Below, piece after piece: positions 1-6,731 of a DNA stretch of 10,098 bases (position 1 is the first letter of the stretch; each line of letters begins with the position of its first letter). Where the stretch lies: assembly GCA_002404795.1 (NCBI GenBank), contig DHKK01000152.1:1-10098 (forward strand), written 5' to 3'. A program made the translations under genes and the position numbers. The DNA is from Clostridiales bacterium UBA4696 (lineage in GTDB: Bacteria; Bacillota; Clostridia; Oscillospirales; Oscillospiraceae). Below the pieces are notes generated by a model. That model made no database searches, had not been told where the DNA came from, and was given only the letters and a program-made list of their open reading frames with translations.

Positions 1-1997
1 AGCGGATGGATCTGGCCGATGACGCCCATCTTCTTCCCGTCGATCACGATGTCGGCGCAGCGGCCGGGATGATAGCTCGGGTTCTTGGTGTCGGCGATAT
101 AGGTCGCCGGATGCACGTTCAGCTGGTCGAGGATCGCGTCGATCTCGCCCTTGAGCGTGAAGAAGTTCTCATGCTCGCCGTAGGTGCCGAAGATCATGCG
201 CTTGGGCTCGTCGGGCAGCTTTTCGCCGTCCTTCGGCAGATAGATCTTGCCGATCTCATAGAGCTTGACGCCCTTGTTCTTGAATGCGAAGTTGCGGGCA
301 AGGATATCCAGCATGCTGGGCAGGATGACCGTGCGCATGATGGAGGTGTCTTCACCCAGCGGGTTCACGAGTTTGACGGTCTTGCGCAGCGGACTGTCGG
401 CCGGGATACGGATGGCGTCGAACGAAGCGGGGGAGACAAAGGAGTAGGTGATGATCTCGCTGTAGCCCATCGCCCGGGCCGCCGCGCCCGCGGCATTTTC
501 GAGCTTCTGCGCGTCCGAGTAGCCGCCCATGGTGGTCGCGCCGCGCATCAGCGTGGTCTCGATGTTGTTGTAGCCGTAATAGCGGGCGACTTCCTCCGCG
601 ATATCTGCCATGACGCGCAGATCCGGCCGCCACGACGGGACCTGGATCATGCCGTCCACGACCGGCACCTCCTCGCGGCGCAGATACTCGATCATATCTG
701 CCTCGGGGATGTCGGTGCCGAGCAGAGCGTTGATGCGCTCCGGCTCGAGCTTGACCGTGACGGGCTGCGGGACATAGTTCAGCACGTCGATCATGCCGTC
801 CATGATCTCGCCTGCGCCCAGCATCTCGACCAGCTCGCACGCACGGTTGACAGCCGGGACAGTCAGCATCGGGTCGATGTCCTTTTCAAACTTCGCCGAG
901 GCGTCCGTGCGCATGCCGAGCGCCAGCGCCGTCTTGCGGATGGAGGAGCCGAGGAAGTTGGCGGATTCGAAGACCACGTCGACCGTATCGTCTACGATCT
1001 CACTGTTTTCGCCGCCCATGACGCCCGCCAGACCGACCGGCTTGGTCTCGTCCGCGATGACGAGCATGTCGGGCTGGAGCGCGCGCACATTGCCGTCAAG
1101 CGTGGTGAGCGTCTTGTCCTCGCCCGCGCGGCGGACGACGATCTTGCCGCCCTTCACGTAGCGGTAGTCAAACGCGTGCATCGGCTGGCCGTACTCGACC
1201 ATGACGTAGTTGGTGATATCGACGATGTTGTTGATCGGGCGGATACCGGCCGAGCGCAGCCGCTGGCGCATCCACTTGGGGCTGGGCGCGATCTTGACGT
1301 TGCGGACCATACGGGCCGTGTAGCGCGGGCACAGATCGTCCGCCTGCACGTCAGCATCCAGCAGGTCGCAGAGGTTACCTTCCGCGCCGCCCTTGACGAC
1401 CGGCTCATGGTGCTTCATCGGCACGTTGAACGCCGCGGCGGTCTCACGCGCCAGACCGATGAGCGAGTAGCAGTCCGGGCGGTTGTTGGTGATCTCGAAT
1501 TCCACGATGGAGTCGTCGTTGCCGATGACGATGTTCATGTCCTCGCCGACCGTGCAGCCCTCGCTATTCAGGATCCAGATGCCGTCGGCATACGCCTCCG
1601 GGCAGTCATGCTCGGTGAGGCCCAGCTCTTTGTACGAGCACAGCATACCGCAGGACTCAACGCCGCGGAGCTTGCCCTTGGTGATGTGGATGCCGCCGGG
1701 CAGATACGAGTTGTGCTTCGCGACCGGGACGAGATCGCCCTCGTGCACGTTCTGCGCGCCGGTGACGATCTGCACAGGCTCGCCTGCGCCGCAGTCGACC
1801 ATGCAGACCCACATATGATCGGAATTTTCGTGCTTCTTCATCGAAAGGACCTTGCCGACGACGACGTTCTTGATCTCGGCGTCCATGCGCTCGGTCGTTT
1901 CGACCTTCTGACCGGCGAGGGTCATGACAGAGTCATATTCTTTATCCGTAGCCGTGATGTCAACGAATTCACGGAGCCATTTTCTCGAAATATTCAT
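1..1997 (-). CDS. pheT: Phenylalanyl-tRNA synthetase beta subunit (partial, C-terminus outside window)
   Basis: Beta subunit of the cytosolic alpha2-beta2 phenylalanyl-tRNA synthetase, which charges tRNA-Phe and edits mischarged Tyr. The minus strand is open from the ATG at 1997 to base 1, giving 665 codons. Family members have about 800, so roughly the last 130 residues, including most of the anticodon-binding FDX-ACB domain, lie beyond the edge. The N-terminus begins MNISRKWLREFVDI. A tRNA-binding OB fold follows at about residues 44-155 (VVVGKVLSMKKHENSDHMWV), then the B3/B4 editing domain (EFEITNNRPDCYSLIGLARE starts near 167), the B5 domain at about 407-475, and the start of the catalytic-like core (SWRPDLRVMADIAEEVARYY). 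The start is fixed by a TAAGGAGGG site that includes the pheS stop codon. An ATG 5 bases upstream, out of frame, hits a stop at once. The gap to pheS is 12 nt, so the two are co-transcribed under the T-box. No in-frame stop or frameshift was seen. Confidence 0.97.
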   Translation of the reverse strand, partial: MNISRKWLREFVDITATDKEYDSVMTLAGQKVETTERMDAEIKNVVVGKVLSMKKHENSDHMWVCMVDCGAGEPVQIVTGAQNVHEGDLVPVAKHNSYLPGGIHITKGKLRGVESCGMLCSYKELGLTEHDCPEAYADGIWILNSEGCTVGEDMNIVIGNDDSIVEFEITNNRPDCYSLIGLARETAAAFNVPMKHHEPVVKGGAEGNLCDLLDADVQADDLCPRYTARMVRNVKIAPSPKWMRQRLRSAGIRPINNIVDITNYVMVEYGQPMHAFDYRYVKGGKIVVRRAGEDKTLTTLDGNVRALQPDMLVIADETKPVGLAGVMGGENSEIVDDTVDVVFESANFLGSSIRKTALALGMRTDASAKFEKDIDPMLTVPAVNRACELVEMLGAGEIMDGMIDVLNYVPQPVTVKLEPERINALLGTDIPEADMIEYLRREEVPVVDGMIQVPSWRPDLRVMADIAEEVARYYGYNNIETTLMRGATTMGGYSDAQKLENAAGAAARAMGYSEIITYSFVSPASFDAIRIPADSPLRKTVKLVNPLGEDTSIMRTVILPSMLDILARNFAFKNKGVKLYEIGKIYLPKDGEKLPDEPKRMIFGTYGEHENFFTLKGEIDAILDQLNVHPATYIADTKNPSYHPGRCADIVIDGKKMGVIGQIHP

Positions 1998-2009
1998 GTC
2001 ATACCCTCC

Positions 2010-3038
2010 TTAGAACTGAGACAGGAAGCGGATGTCGTTCTCGAAGATCATGCGCATGTCGCTGATCTTGAACCGGCGCATGGCCATACGCTCCAGACCG
2101 ATGCCGAAGGCAAAGCCGGAATAGATCTCCGGGTCGATGCCGCAGCCGGCCAGCACCTTCGGGTGCACCATACCGGCGCCCAGCAGCTCGATCCAGCCCT
2201 CACCCTTGCAGGTCGGGCAGCCCTTGCCGCGGCAGTTGAAGCACTGCACGTCGACCTCGCAGCTCGGCTCGGTGAACGGGAAGTGGTGCGGGCGGAAGCG
2301 GACGACGGAGTCCTGGCCATACATGGCCTTGATGAGCGTCTCGAGCGTGCCCTTGAGGTCCGCCATCGTGATGCCCTTGTCGATGACCAGACCCTCGATC
2401 TGGTGGAACATCGGCGAGTGCGTCGCGTCGACCTCATCCTTGCGGTACACGCGGCCGGGGGCCAGAATGCGGATGGGCGGCTGGCCGATGGCCTCCATCG
2501 CGCGGATCTGCATCGGGCTCGTCTGCGTGCGCAGGAGGACCTCCTCGTCGTCTGTCACGTAGAACGTGTCGCTGCGGTCGCGGGAGGGGTGGTTCTCGGC
2601 GATGTTGAGCTTGGTGAAGTTGTAGTCGGCAAGCTCGACCTCCGGGCCGTCAAGGATCTTGAAGCCCATGGAGATGAAGATATCCTTGGCCTCGTCGAGC
2701 GCCTTGTTCATCGGGTGCCGGTGGCCCAGCTGCACGGGCGTGCCGGGGATGGTCACATCGATGGCCTCGGCCTCGAGCCGGGCCTCGAGCGCCTTCTCCT
2801 TGAGCTCCGTGCGGACCGTCTCGATCTTTTCCTCGATGGCGGCGCGGACGTTGTTTGCGACCTGACCCATGACCGGGCGCTCCTCCGCAGACAGCTTGCC
2901 CATCATCTTCAGAACGCCCGTCAGCTCGCCCTTCTTGCCGAGGAACCGCACACGCAGCGCGTCCAGCTCACCGGCGTCCTTGACGCCGTCCAGCGCGCCG
3001 AGCGCTTCCTGCCGGATCTTTTCCAGTTGTTCTTTCAT
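2010..3038 (-). CDS. pheS: Phenylalanyl-tRNA synthetase alpha subunit
   Basis: Catalytic class II subunit of phenylalanyl-tRNA synthetase; it forms Phe-AMP and transfers Phe to tRNA-Phe. It has 342 residues, the usual length. Residues 1-90 form the tRNA-binding coiled coil. Motif 1 is near GHRHPMNKALDEA (105-117). Motif 2 runs through RTQTSPMQIR (170-179) and GRVYRKDEVDATHSPMFHQI (195-214). Motif 3 is GFAFGIGLERMAMRR (308-322), and the protein ends FENDIRFLSQF. Ala310 in GFAFG corresponds by alignment to the E. coli Ala294 that shapes the Phe pocket. Four cysteines, C266, C269, C274 and C277 (CFNCRGKGCPTC), make a zinc-ribbon-like loop common in Bacillota PheS. I chose the ATG at 3038 because AGGAG sits 9 nt upstream and MKEQLEKIRQEAL is the family N-terminus. 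A longer reading to 3236 would translate the T-box and terminator. It is the first gene of the pheST operon. Confidence 0.98.
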   Translation of the reverse strand: MKEQLEKIRQEALGALDGVKDAGELDALRVRFLGKKGELTGVLKMMGKLSAEERPVMGQVANNVRAAIEEKIETVRTELKEKALEARLEAEAIDVTIPGTPVQLGHRHPMNKALDEAKDIFISMGFKILDGPEVELADYNFTKLNIAENHPSRDRSDTFYVTDDEEVLLRTQTSPMQIRAMEAIGQPPIRILAPGRVYRKDEVDATHSPMFHQIEGLVIDKGITMADLKGTLETLIKAMYGQDSVVRFRPHHFPFTEPSCEVDVQCFNCRGKGCPTCKGEGWIELLGAGMVHPKVLAGCGIDPEIYSGFAFGIGLERMAMRRFKISDMRMIFENDIRFLSQF

Positions 3039-3350
3039 AAACGAATGCTCCTTTTCGTCATAATACAAAAAAATAAAGCCCTCCGTCCTGATAGGGGACG
3101 AAAGACCAGGCTTCCGCGGTACCACCCGCTGTTCGCAGAAAATCTGCGCTGCTTTTGGCCCGGTAACGGCGGCCATGCCGGCGCGTCCTAGTAGGGAAGG
3201 CCCGTTCAGACGGCAGCTCCCGAGAGAAAGCCCCAATCTCCGCCGGCAGACGGCTCTCAGCCCCCCGTCCTCTCTGCAGCCGGTCCTGGGAACCTCGATC
3301 GCAGTTCCCTTGGAAATCAGGACAGCTCGTTCCTCGCTTTTCCAGATATC
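3039..3350 (-). promoter_or_regulatory. T-box riboswitch leader of pheST (tRNA-Phe responsive)
   Basis: Untranslated leader that binds tRNA-Phe. Uncharged tRNA stabilises an antiterminator and lets transcription enter pheST. The conserved T-box reads AACAGCGGGTGGTACCGCGG on the minus strand (3133-3114). Its UGGU (3124-3121) can pair with an ACCA tRNA end, as expected for tRNA-Phe with discriminator A. The Stem I distal part is at 3276-3249: an AGAGAG bulge, a GACGG/CCGTC stem, and a loop containing GCTG, which fits the GNUG motif. Below it, CCGGC/GCCGG and TCCCA/TGGGG can pair. These lead to a specifier loop with CUUUCU, which contains the Phe codon UUC (3228-3226). A small hairpin, CCGT-CTGA-ACGG (3213-3202), fits Stem III. 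The GTCCCC run (3099-3094) can pair with the T-box GGG or with the terminator arm. T-box identity is certain. The specifier placement was done by eye and is less sure. Confidence 0.93.
3067..3113 (-). terminator. Regulated intrinsic terminator of the pheST T-box
   Basis: Directly after the T-box, on the minus strand, the lower stem AAGCCT/GGGCTT and upper stem TTCGTCC/GGACGGA with a 7-nt loop form a hairpin. It is followed by TTATTTTTTT. The T-box antiterminator competes for the GTCC side, so this is the conditional stop used when tRNA-Phe is charged. It ends about 30 nt before the pheS start. Confidence 0.9.
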
Positions 3351-3356
3351 AGATGC

Positions 3357-3385
3357 ATTTTAGCACAAAACCCCCCGCTTGGCAA
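3357..3385 (-). promoter_or_regulatory. Sigma-A-type promoter of pheST
   Basis: On the minus strand: -35 TTGCCA (3385-3380), a 17-nt spacer, -10 TAAAAT (3362-3357), with TGC just before the -10 (extended -10). Transcription would begin near 3350, at the 5' side of the T-box leader. It lies just downstream of the degV terminator, so pheST is a separate unit. Confidence 0.8.
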
Positions 3386-3397
3386 CAGCTTTTTCGG

Positions 3398-3432
3398 AAA
3401 AAAGCCTTTCCCGCAGTGGGAAAGGCTTTTTT
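3398..3432 (-). terminator. Intrinsic terminator of degV
   Basis: Perfect hairpin with two 15-nt arms (AAAAAAGCCTTTCCC and GGGAAAGGCTTTTTT) around a 5-nt loop, starting 4 nt after the degV stop. Because it is symmetrical it has a T-run on either strand and could work in both directions. On the plus strand there is no gene to terminate here. Confidence 0.92.
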
Positions 3433-3436
3433 AGGC

Positions 3437-4342
3437 TCAGATGGGGTCGCCTTCCGGGGCGCGGGCGTCGCCGAAGAAGAAGACGGCAACGGTCCCGGGG
3501 CCGGAGTGGGAGGCGACGATCGTGCCGATGTCGCAGATGCGGACCTCGCCGTTCAGGTGCGGGAAGGCGGCCTCCACAGCGGCTTTGGTCGCCAGCGCGT
3601 CCGACAGGCAGTTGGAGTGGCAGATGAAGGCCTTGCCGGCGTAATCTGCGCCGCCCTGCGCGTGGCGCTTCATGGTCTCGACGGTGCGGGCAATGGCGTT
3701 TTTCTTGCCGCGGACCTTATCGTAGGCGATGATGCGGCCCTTGTCGTCCAGCCGCATGATCGGGCAGATGCCGAGCACAGTACCGATCGCGGCGGCCGCG
3801 CCGGACATGCGTCCGCTGCGGCGGTAGAATTTGAGCTCCGTGGAGTAGAACTGGTGGTGTACGTTTTGCCGCATGGCCATCACCCAGTCGGCGATCTCGT
3901 CCATGCTCTTTCCGGCGTCGCGCAGATCGGCCGCGCCGTCGACCAGCAGGCCGTAGCCGGAGGACGAGCAGAGCGAGTCGATCACGACGAGCTTCCGCTC
4001 CGGATAGTTTTCCCGCAGGCTCCCGGCGGCCAGCATGGCGTTCTGCACAGAGGCGGTCATGCCGGAGCCGAACGCGATATGCAGCACGTCGCCCTGCTGC
4101 AGCAGCGCATCGAAGAAGGATTCATACTGGAATTCATTCAGCTGCGCGGTGGTCGGCAGCTTTCCCTCCTCCAGAAAGCCGTAGAACCGCGGCAGTGCCG
4201 CCGGGTCTCGGCCCATGTCGTCCTCATAACTGACGCCGTCGACCTGATAGGAGTAGAACAGAACGGGGATCCCGCGCGCTTCGCAGTAGGAATAGGGCAG
4301 ATCGATGGTAGACTCACACGAAAGAATGAAGCTTGTTTCCAT
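3437..4342 (-). CDS. DegV family protein (fatty-acid binding, FakB-like)
   Basis: 301-residue soluble protein of the DegV/FakB family. Members bind a single fatty acid. The best-studied ones (FakB) present it to the kinase FakA for phosphorylation and entry into phospholipid synthesis. Family signatures are present: STIDLP near the N-terminus (11-16), TTAQLN (64-69), SGMTASVQNA (93-102), the GR..G..A.IG..L...PI region (ELKFYRRSGRMSGAAAAIG, then VLGICPIM), and a C-terminal SHSGPGTVAVFF (278-289). These correspond to the lipid head-group and C-terminal glycine-rich segments. The ATG at 4342 has GGAGG 7 nt upstream. No fakA-like gene is in the window, so the physiological partner is unknown. The gene sits between its own weak promoter and a strong terminator and is probably monocistronic. 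Family assignment is secure; the bound lipid is not predictable from sequence. Confidence 0.93.
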   Translation of the reverse strand: METSFILSCESTIDLPYSYCEARGIPVLFYSYQVDGVSYEDDMGRDPAALPRFYGFLEEGKLPTTAQLNEFQYESFFDALLQQGDVLHIAFGSGMTASVQNAMLAAGSLRENYPERKLVVIDSLCSSSGYGLLVDGAADLRDAGKSMDEIADWVMAMRQNVHHQFYSTELKFYRRSGRMSGAAAAIGTVLGICPIMRLDDKGRIIAYDKVRGKKNAIARTVETMKRHAQGGADYAGKAFICHSNCLSDALATKAAVEAAFPHLNGEVRICDIGTIVASHSGPGTVAVFFFGDARAPEGDPI

Positions 4343-4371
4343 ATCGCAACCTCCGCAATGTTATTCTCTTT

Positions 4372-4400
4372 ATCATAATCACACACGGCGAAAAAAGAAA
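4372..4400 (-). promoter_or_regulatory. Possible promoter of degV
   Basis: Minus strand: a perfect TATGAT -10 (4377-4372) lies about 30 nt upstream of the degV start. The matching -35 at 17-nt spacing is only TTTCTT (4400-4395) and falls in the T-tract of the tetR terminator. A promoter is likely because tetR appears to be terminated just before. The -35 is poor, so confidence is limited. Confidence 0.4.
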
Positions 4401-4423
4401 ACGGGCAATCGGGGCCGAATGCC
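4391..4423 (-). terminator. Probable intrinsic terminator of tetR gene
   Basis: Minus strand, 10 nt after the tetR stop: GGCA-T-TCG, loop GCCC, CGA-T-TGCC, then CGTTTTCTTTTTT. The stem is 4 + 3 pairs around a T-T mismatch, followed by a long T-rich run. Shape and position fit a Rho-independent terminator separating tetR from degV. Confidence 0.65.
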
Positions 4424-4433
4424 TGTATTACGC

Positions 4434-5000
4434 TCAGCGGGCAGCATTGGCGAGGCTCTGCGAGACCATCGCGTCGAAGCCGCCGCGATAGATCGTGCAC
4501 AGCCGGTCAAACTGCGCCTGGATATCATAGCGCATATCGTTCGACAGCCATTCGACGATCTGCCCGTAGCACTCGCACTGCCAGAAGCGGATCAGGATCT
4601 CCCGGTCCTCCTTGCTGATCGGCAGATCGCCGTAAGCCGCAGCCGCATAGGCCACGACCGTGTGGCGGCAGATCTGCATCAGATAGAACGCGACGGTGTC
4701 GTGGCTGATCGAGCGGTACATGTGCATGACGGCCCGCCGGTTTTCCGTCATGAACTGGACGGCGGCATGCAGGCAGGCCGCCGGGGATTCCGGATTGGCG
4801 TATTCCTGCACGATGCTGTCCGCCCGCTCGGTGATGATCTCGGTCGCAAGGGAGGGGATGTCGGCAAAGTGGTAGTAGAACGTGTTGCGGTTGATCCCGC
4901 AGTCCTCCACGATGGCCTTGACGGTGACCTGACTGAGCGGACGCTCATTCAGGAGCTTCAGAAACGAGTTTTTGATGGCTTGCTTGGTGTAAGCGGACAT
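4434..5000 (-). CDS. TetR/AcrR family transcriptional regulator
   Basis: 188-residue DNA-binding repressor-type protein. Residues 1-55 are a TetR-type N-terminal domain: an amphipathic first helix (TKQAIKNSFLKLLNERPLSQ), then the helix-turn-helix TVKAIVEDCGINRNTFYYHF (26-45) with the typical FYYHF recognition-helix end. Residues 56-188 are an alpha-helical ligand/dimer domain with no recognisable ligand signature. The start is the ATG at 5000, with GGAGG 6 nt upstream. A TTG start at 5021 would place that ribosome site inside the gene and add the odd residues MRRRRSH. The gene is divergent from the M50 protease operon. Its promoter carries repeats that could be its operator, so autoregulation and control of the neighbour are plausible. 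The inducer and targets cannot be read from the sequence. Confidence 0.92.
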   Translation of the reverse strand: MSAYTKQAIKNSFLKLLNERPLSQVTVKAIVEDCGINRNTFYYHFADIPSLATEIITERADSIVQEYANPESPAACLHAAVQFMTENRRAVMHMYRSISHDTVAFYLMQICRHTVVAYAAAAYGDLPISKEDREILIRFWQCECYGQIVEWLSNDMRYDIQAQFDRLCTIYRGGFDAMVSQSLANAAR

Positions 5001-5040
5001 ATGAGACCTCCTGCGCCGCAATGCGAAACTGCGTATGAAA

Positions 5041-5068
5041 AACGCGCGTTAAGATACTATTAAGATAC
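5041..5068. repeat. Palindrome plus direct repeat over the tetR start region (candidate operator)
   Basis: A perfect 10-bp palindrome AACGCGCGTT (5041-5050) is joined to two exact copies of TTAAGATAC (5049-5057 and 5060-5068), spaced 11 bp, about one helical turn. The second copy contains the tetR -10. The location, from the -10 to about +14 of the tetR transcript, is where a TetR repressor would act. Repeats are seen directly; the operator role is inferred. Confidence 0.5.
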
Positions 5069-5090
5069 CAGACGGGACGCGGAAAGTCAA
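5062..5090 (-). promoter_or_regulatory. Promoter of the tetR-family gene
   Basis: Minus strand: -35 TTGACT (5090-5085), a 17-nt spacer, -10 TATCTT (5067-5062). The predicted start is near 5055, giving a leader of about 55 nt before the ATG at 5000. It faces away from the M50 promoter, with about 50 bp between the two -35 boxes. Confidence 0.7.
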
Positions 5091-5139
5091 TCGGCCGGAC
5101 TGTCGGCTTTTCGTCTGCAGCCCAGATGACAGAACTTCC

Positions 5140-5168
5140 TTGTCAAGCGGGAAAAACTGTGATAGAAT
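5140..5168 (+). promoter_or_regulatory. Promoter of the M50 protease-scpAB-rluB operon
   Basis: -35 TTGTCA (5140-5145), a 17-nt spacer, -10 TAGAAT (5163-5168), with TGA directly before the -10 (extended -10). Transcription should begin near 5175. It is the only strong sigma-A-type promoter I see ahead of the plus-strand gene block. It also shows that the protease start cannot be the upstream ATG at 5126. Confidence 0.82.
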
Positions 5169-5206
5169 ACATAAAATATGTATGGACACACAGGTGGGAC
5201 GAAAAT

Positions 5207-5896
5207 TTGGACGGATTTGTTTCGTGGCTCAGGCAGCTGCAGTTTGACGGCGTCTGGCAGACGGCGCTGCTGGTGGCGGCGTCGCTGCTGTGCATCACCT
5301 TTCATGAGACCTGCCACGGCCTCGCGGCTTACCGCCTCGGCGACCCGACGGCCAAACGCGCCGGGCGGCTGACGCTGAACCCGCTGCGGCACGTCGATAT
5401 CGGCGGTCTTTTGATGATGGCGCTGTTCCGCTTCGGCTGGGCGAAGCCCGTGCCGGTCGATATGCGCAACTTCAAACACCCGAAGCGCGACATGGCCCTG
5501 ACCGCCGCGGCAGGCCCGGTGTCCAACGTGCTGCTGGCGTATCTGGCTGTGCTGCTGCGTGGCCTGTGCTCCGTATGGTACTACGTCTCCGGCTCCATGG
5601 CCGTGTATGCCCTGGCCCTGTTTTTCTATTACGTAGAGATCATCTCGGCCGGTCTTGCCGTGTTCAACGTCTTTCCGATCCCGCCGCTCGACGGGTCGAA
5701 GGTGCTGTTTTCCTGCCTGTCCGACTGGGCGTATGACTGGCTGATGCGCTATGAGCGCTACGGCATGGCGCTTCTGATGCTCCTGCTGCTGACCGGCGTT
5801 CTGGATACGCCGCTGGAATTTCTGCGCGACGGACTTCTGAACGGACTGGAAGCCATCGGCACCTGGCCGGTGCAGCTGCTGCTCGCGCTGCGCTGA
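5207..5896 (+). CDS. Site-2 protease family (M50) membrane metalloprotease
   Basis: 229-residue integral membrane zinc protease of the short M50 type that lacks a PDZ domain; such proteins cleave substrates within or near the membrane. The zinc site is HETCH (H33, E34, H37), followed by the family sequence LGDPTAKRAGRLTLNPLRHV and GWAKPVPVD. The distal ligand is in NVFPIPPLDG (D162). Hydrophobic segments lie at about 18-40, 97-117, 131-156 and 187-199, fitting a multi-pass protein. I start at the TTG at 5207 because AGGTGG lies 9 nt upstream, the result puts HExxH near residue 33 as in relatives, and the next in-frame start upstream (ATG 5126) precedes the promoter and lacks a ribosome site. 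It is first in the operon, 24 nt before scpA. Its substrate is unknown. It is too short, and lacks the context, for SpoIVFB or RseP. Confidence 0.9.
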   Translation: MDGFVSWLRQLQFDGVWQTALLVAASLLCITFHETCHGLAAYRLGDPTAKRAGRLTLNPLRHVDIGGLLMMALFRFGWAKPVPVDMRNFKHPKRDMALTAAAGPVSNVLLAYLAVLLRGLCSVWYYVSGSMAVYALALFFYYVEIISAGLAVFNVFPIPPLDGSKVLFSCLSDWAYDWLMRYERYGMALLMLLLLTGVLDTPLEFLRDGLLNGLEAIGTWPVQLLLALR

Positions 5897-5920
5897 GTTT
5901 ACTTTGGGAGTTCTTACTGC

Positions 5921-6718
5921 ATGGATGAACCGCGATACCACCTCGGCAGCGTCGTACACGCGAAGGGCGAGACGTTGGAGGATTTTGACGGCCCCCTGGA
6001 CGTCATCCTCCTGCTGCTGAGCAAAAATAAAATAGAGATCCAGGATATCCAGATCTCCGCCATTCTGGAGCAGTATCTGGCCTATCTGGATGAAATGAAG
6101 CGGATGGATATGGAGATCGCCAGCGAGTTCATCGCCATGGCGTCCTACCTCATGTACATCAAAACGCGTATGCTCCTGTCCAAAGCCGAGCAGGAGGAGG
6201 CGCAGAGCGAGATGGACAAGCTCGTCGAATCCCTGCAGAAGCGGCAGCGGCAGGACGCCTATCAGCAGATCCAGAAGGCCGCAAAGCAGCTGGGCGCGCG
6301 CAATGAGCTGGGCCTTGGCCTGTTTACCAAGGGCCCGGAGCCCTATCAGCCGGACCAGACCTACCGCTACCGGCATGACCGTGCCGACCTCACCGCGGCC
6401 CTCGCCGCCATGCAGGACCGGACGGAGCGGCGTCTGCCGCCGCCGGTAAGCAACTTTTCCGGCATCGTCGGCACGGAGCCCTATCCCGTCACCCAGAAGG
6501 CCAAACAGGTCATCAGCCGCCTGATCTCCCACGGCGTGATGCGCTTTCTCGCCCTGTTCAAGGGCAGCCGCAGCCGCTCGGAGATCGTGGCGACCTTCCT
6601 CGCCGTGCTGGAGCTGTGCCGCCTGCGGTCCGTATCCGTGGGCGAGGACGAGAACGGCGAACCGTCGGTCACGTATCTGAAAACACCGGATGCGGACGTG
6701 CAGACGGATATTTCCTGA
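5921..6718 (+). CDS. scpA: Segregation and condensation protein A (kleisin)
   Basis: 265-residue kleisin subunit of the SMC-ScpAB condensin, which bridges the SMC heads and organises and separates sister chromosomes in the nucleoid. The N-terminal SMC-binding domain starts at FDGPLDVILLLLSKNKIEI (22-40) and continues DIQISAILEQYLAYL, with the helix EIASEFIAMASYLMYIKTRM (65-84). The middle (about 90-190) is a variable, charged ScpB-binding linker. The C-terminal winged helix is SRSEIVATFLAVLELCRLRS (218-237) and beyond. The ATG at 5921 has GGGAG about 10 nt upstream. It follows the M50 gene by 24 nt and is 13 nt from scpB, so it is translated within the operon. The length is slightly above the usual 240-260. 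No defect seen. Confidence 0.96.
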   Translation: MDEPRYHLGSVVHAKGETLEDFDGPLDVILLLLSKNKIEIQDIQISAILEQYLAYLDEMKRMDMEIASEFIAMASYLMYIKTRMLLSKAEQEEAQSEMDKLVESLQKRQRQDAYQQIQKAAKQLGARNELGLGLFTKGPEPYQPDQTYRYRHDRADLTAALAAMQDRTERRLPPPVSNFSGIVGTEPYPVTQKAKQVISRLISHGVMRFLALFKGSRSRSEIVATFLAVLELCRLRSVSVGEDENGEPSVTYLKTPDADVQTDIS

Positions 6719-6731
6719 CAGGAGGCAAACC

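Noticed and set aside
6..3191. 1061-codon open frame on the plus strand opposite pheT, pheS and the T-box
   Set aside because: Its codons are the exact reverse complements of pheT codons in register; it stays open only because this GC-rich genome avoids TTA, CTA and TCA there. It covers the pheT-pheS junction and leader, has no ribosome site and looks like no protein.
3039..3236. Upstream extension of pheS to a start at 3236
   Set aside because: It would translate the T-box and terminator. The ATG at 3038 has a good ribosome site and gives the family N-terminus.
3353..4378. 341-codon plus-strand open frame opposite degV
   Set aside because: It starts inside the pheST promoter, reads through the degV terminator hairpin, and mirrors a gene with clear DegV motifs.
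5094..5107. GCCG-GACTGT-CGGC hairpin in the tetR-M50 intergenic region
   Set aside because: Only a 4-bp stem, followed by just four T bases; not enough to call a terminator or operator.
5126..5206. Upstream ATG start (5126) for the M50 protease
   Set aside because: It lies before the -35 box of the only good promoter, has no ribosome site, and adds residues not typical of the family.
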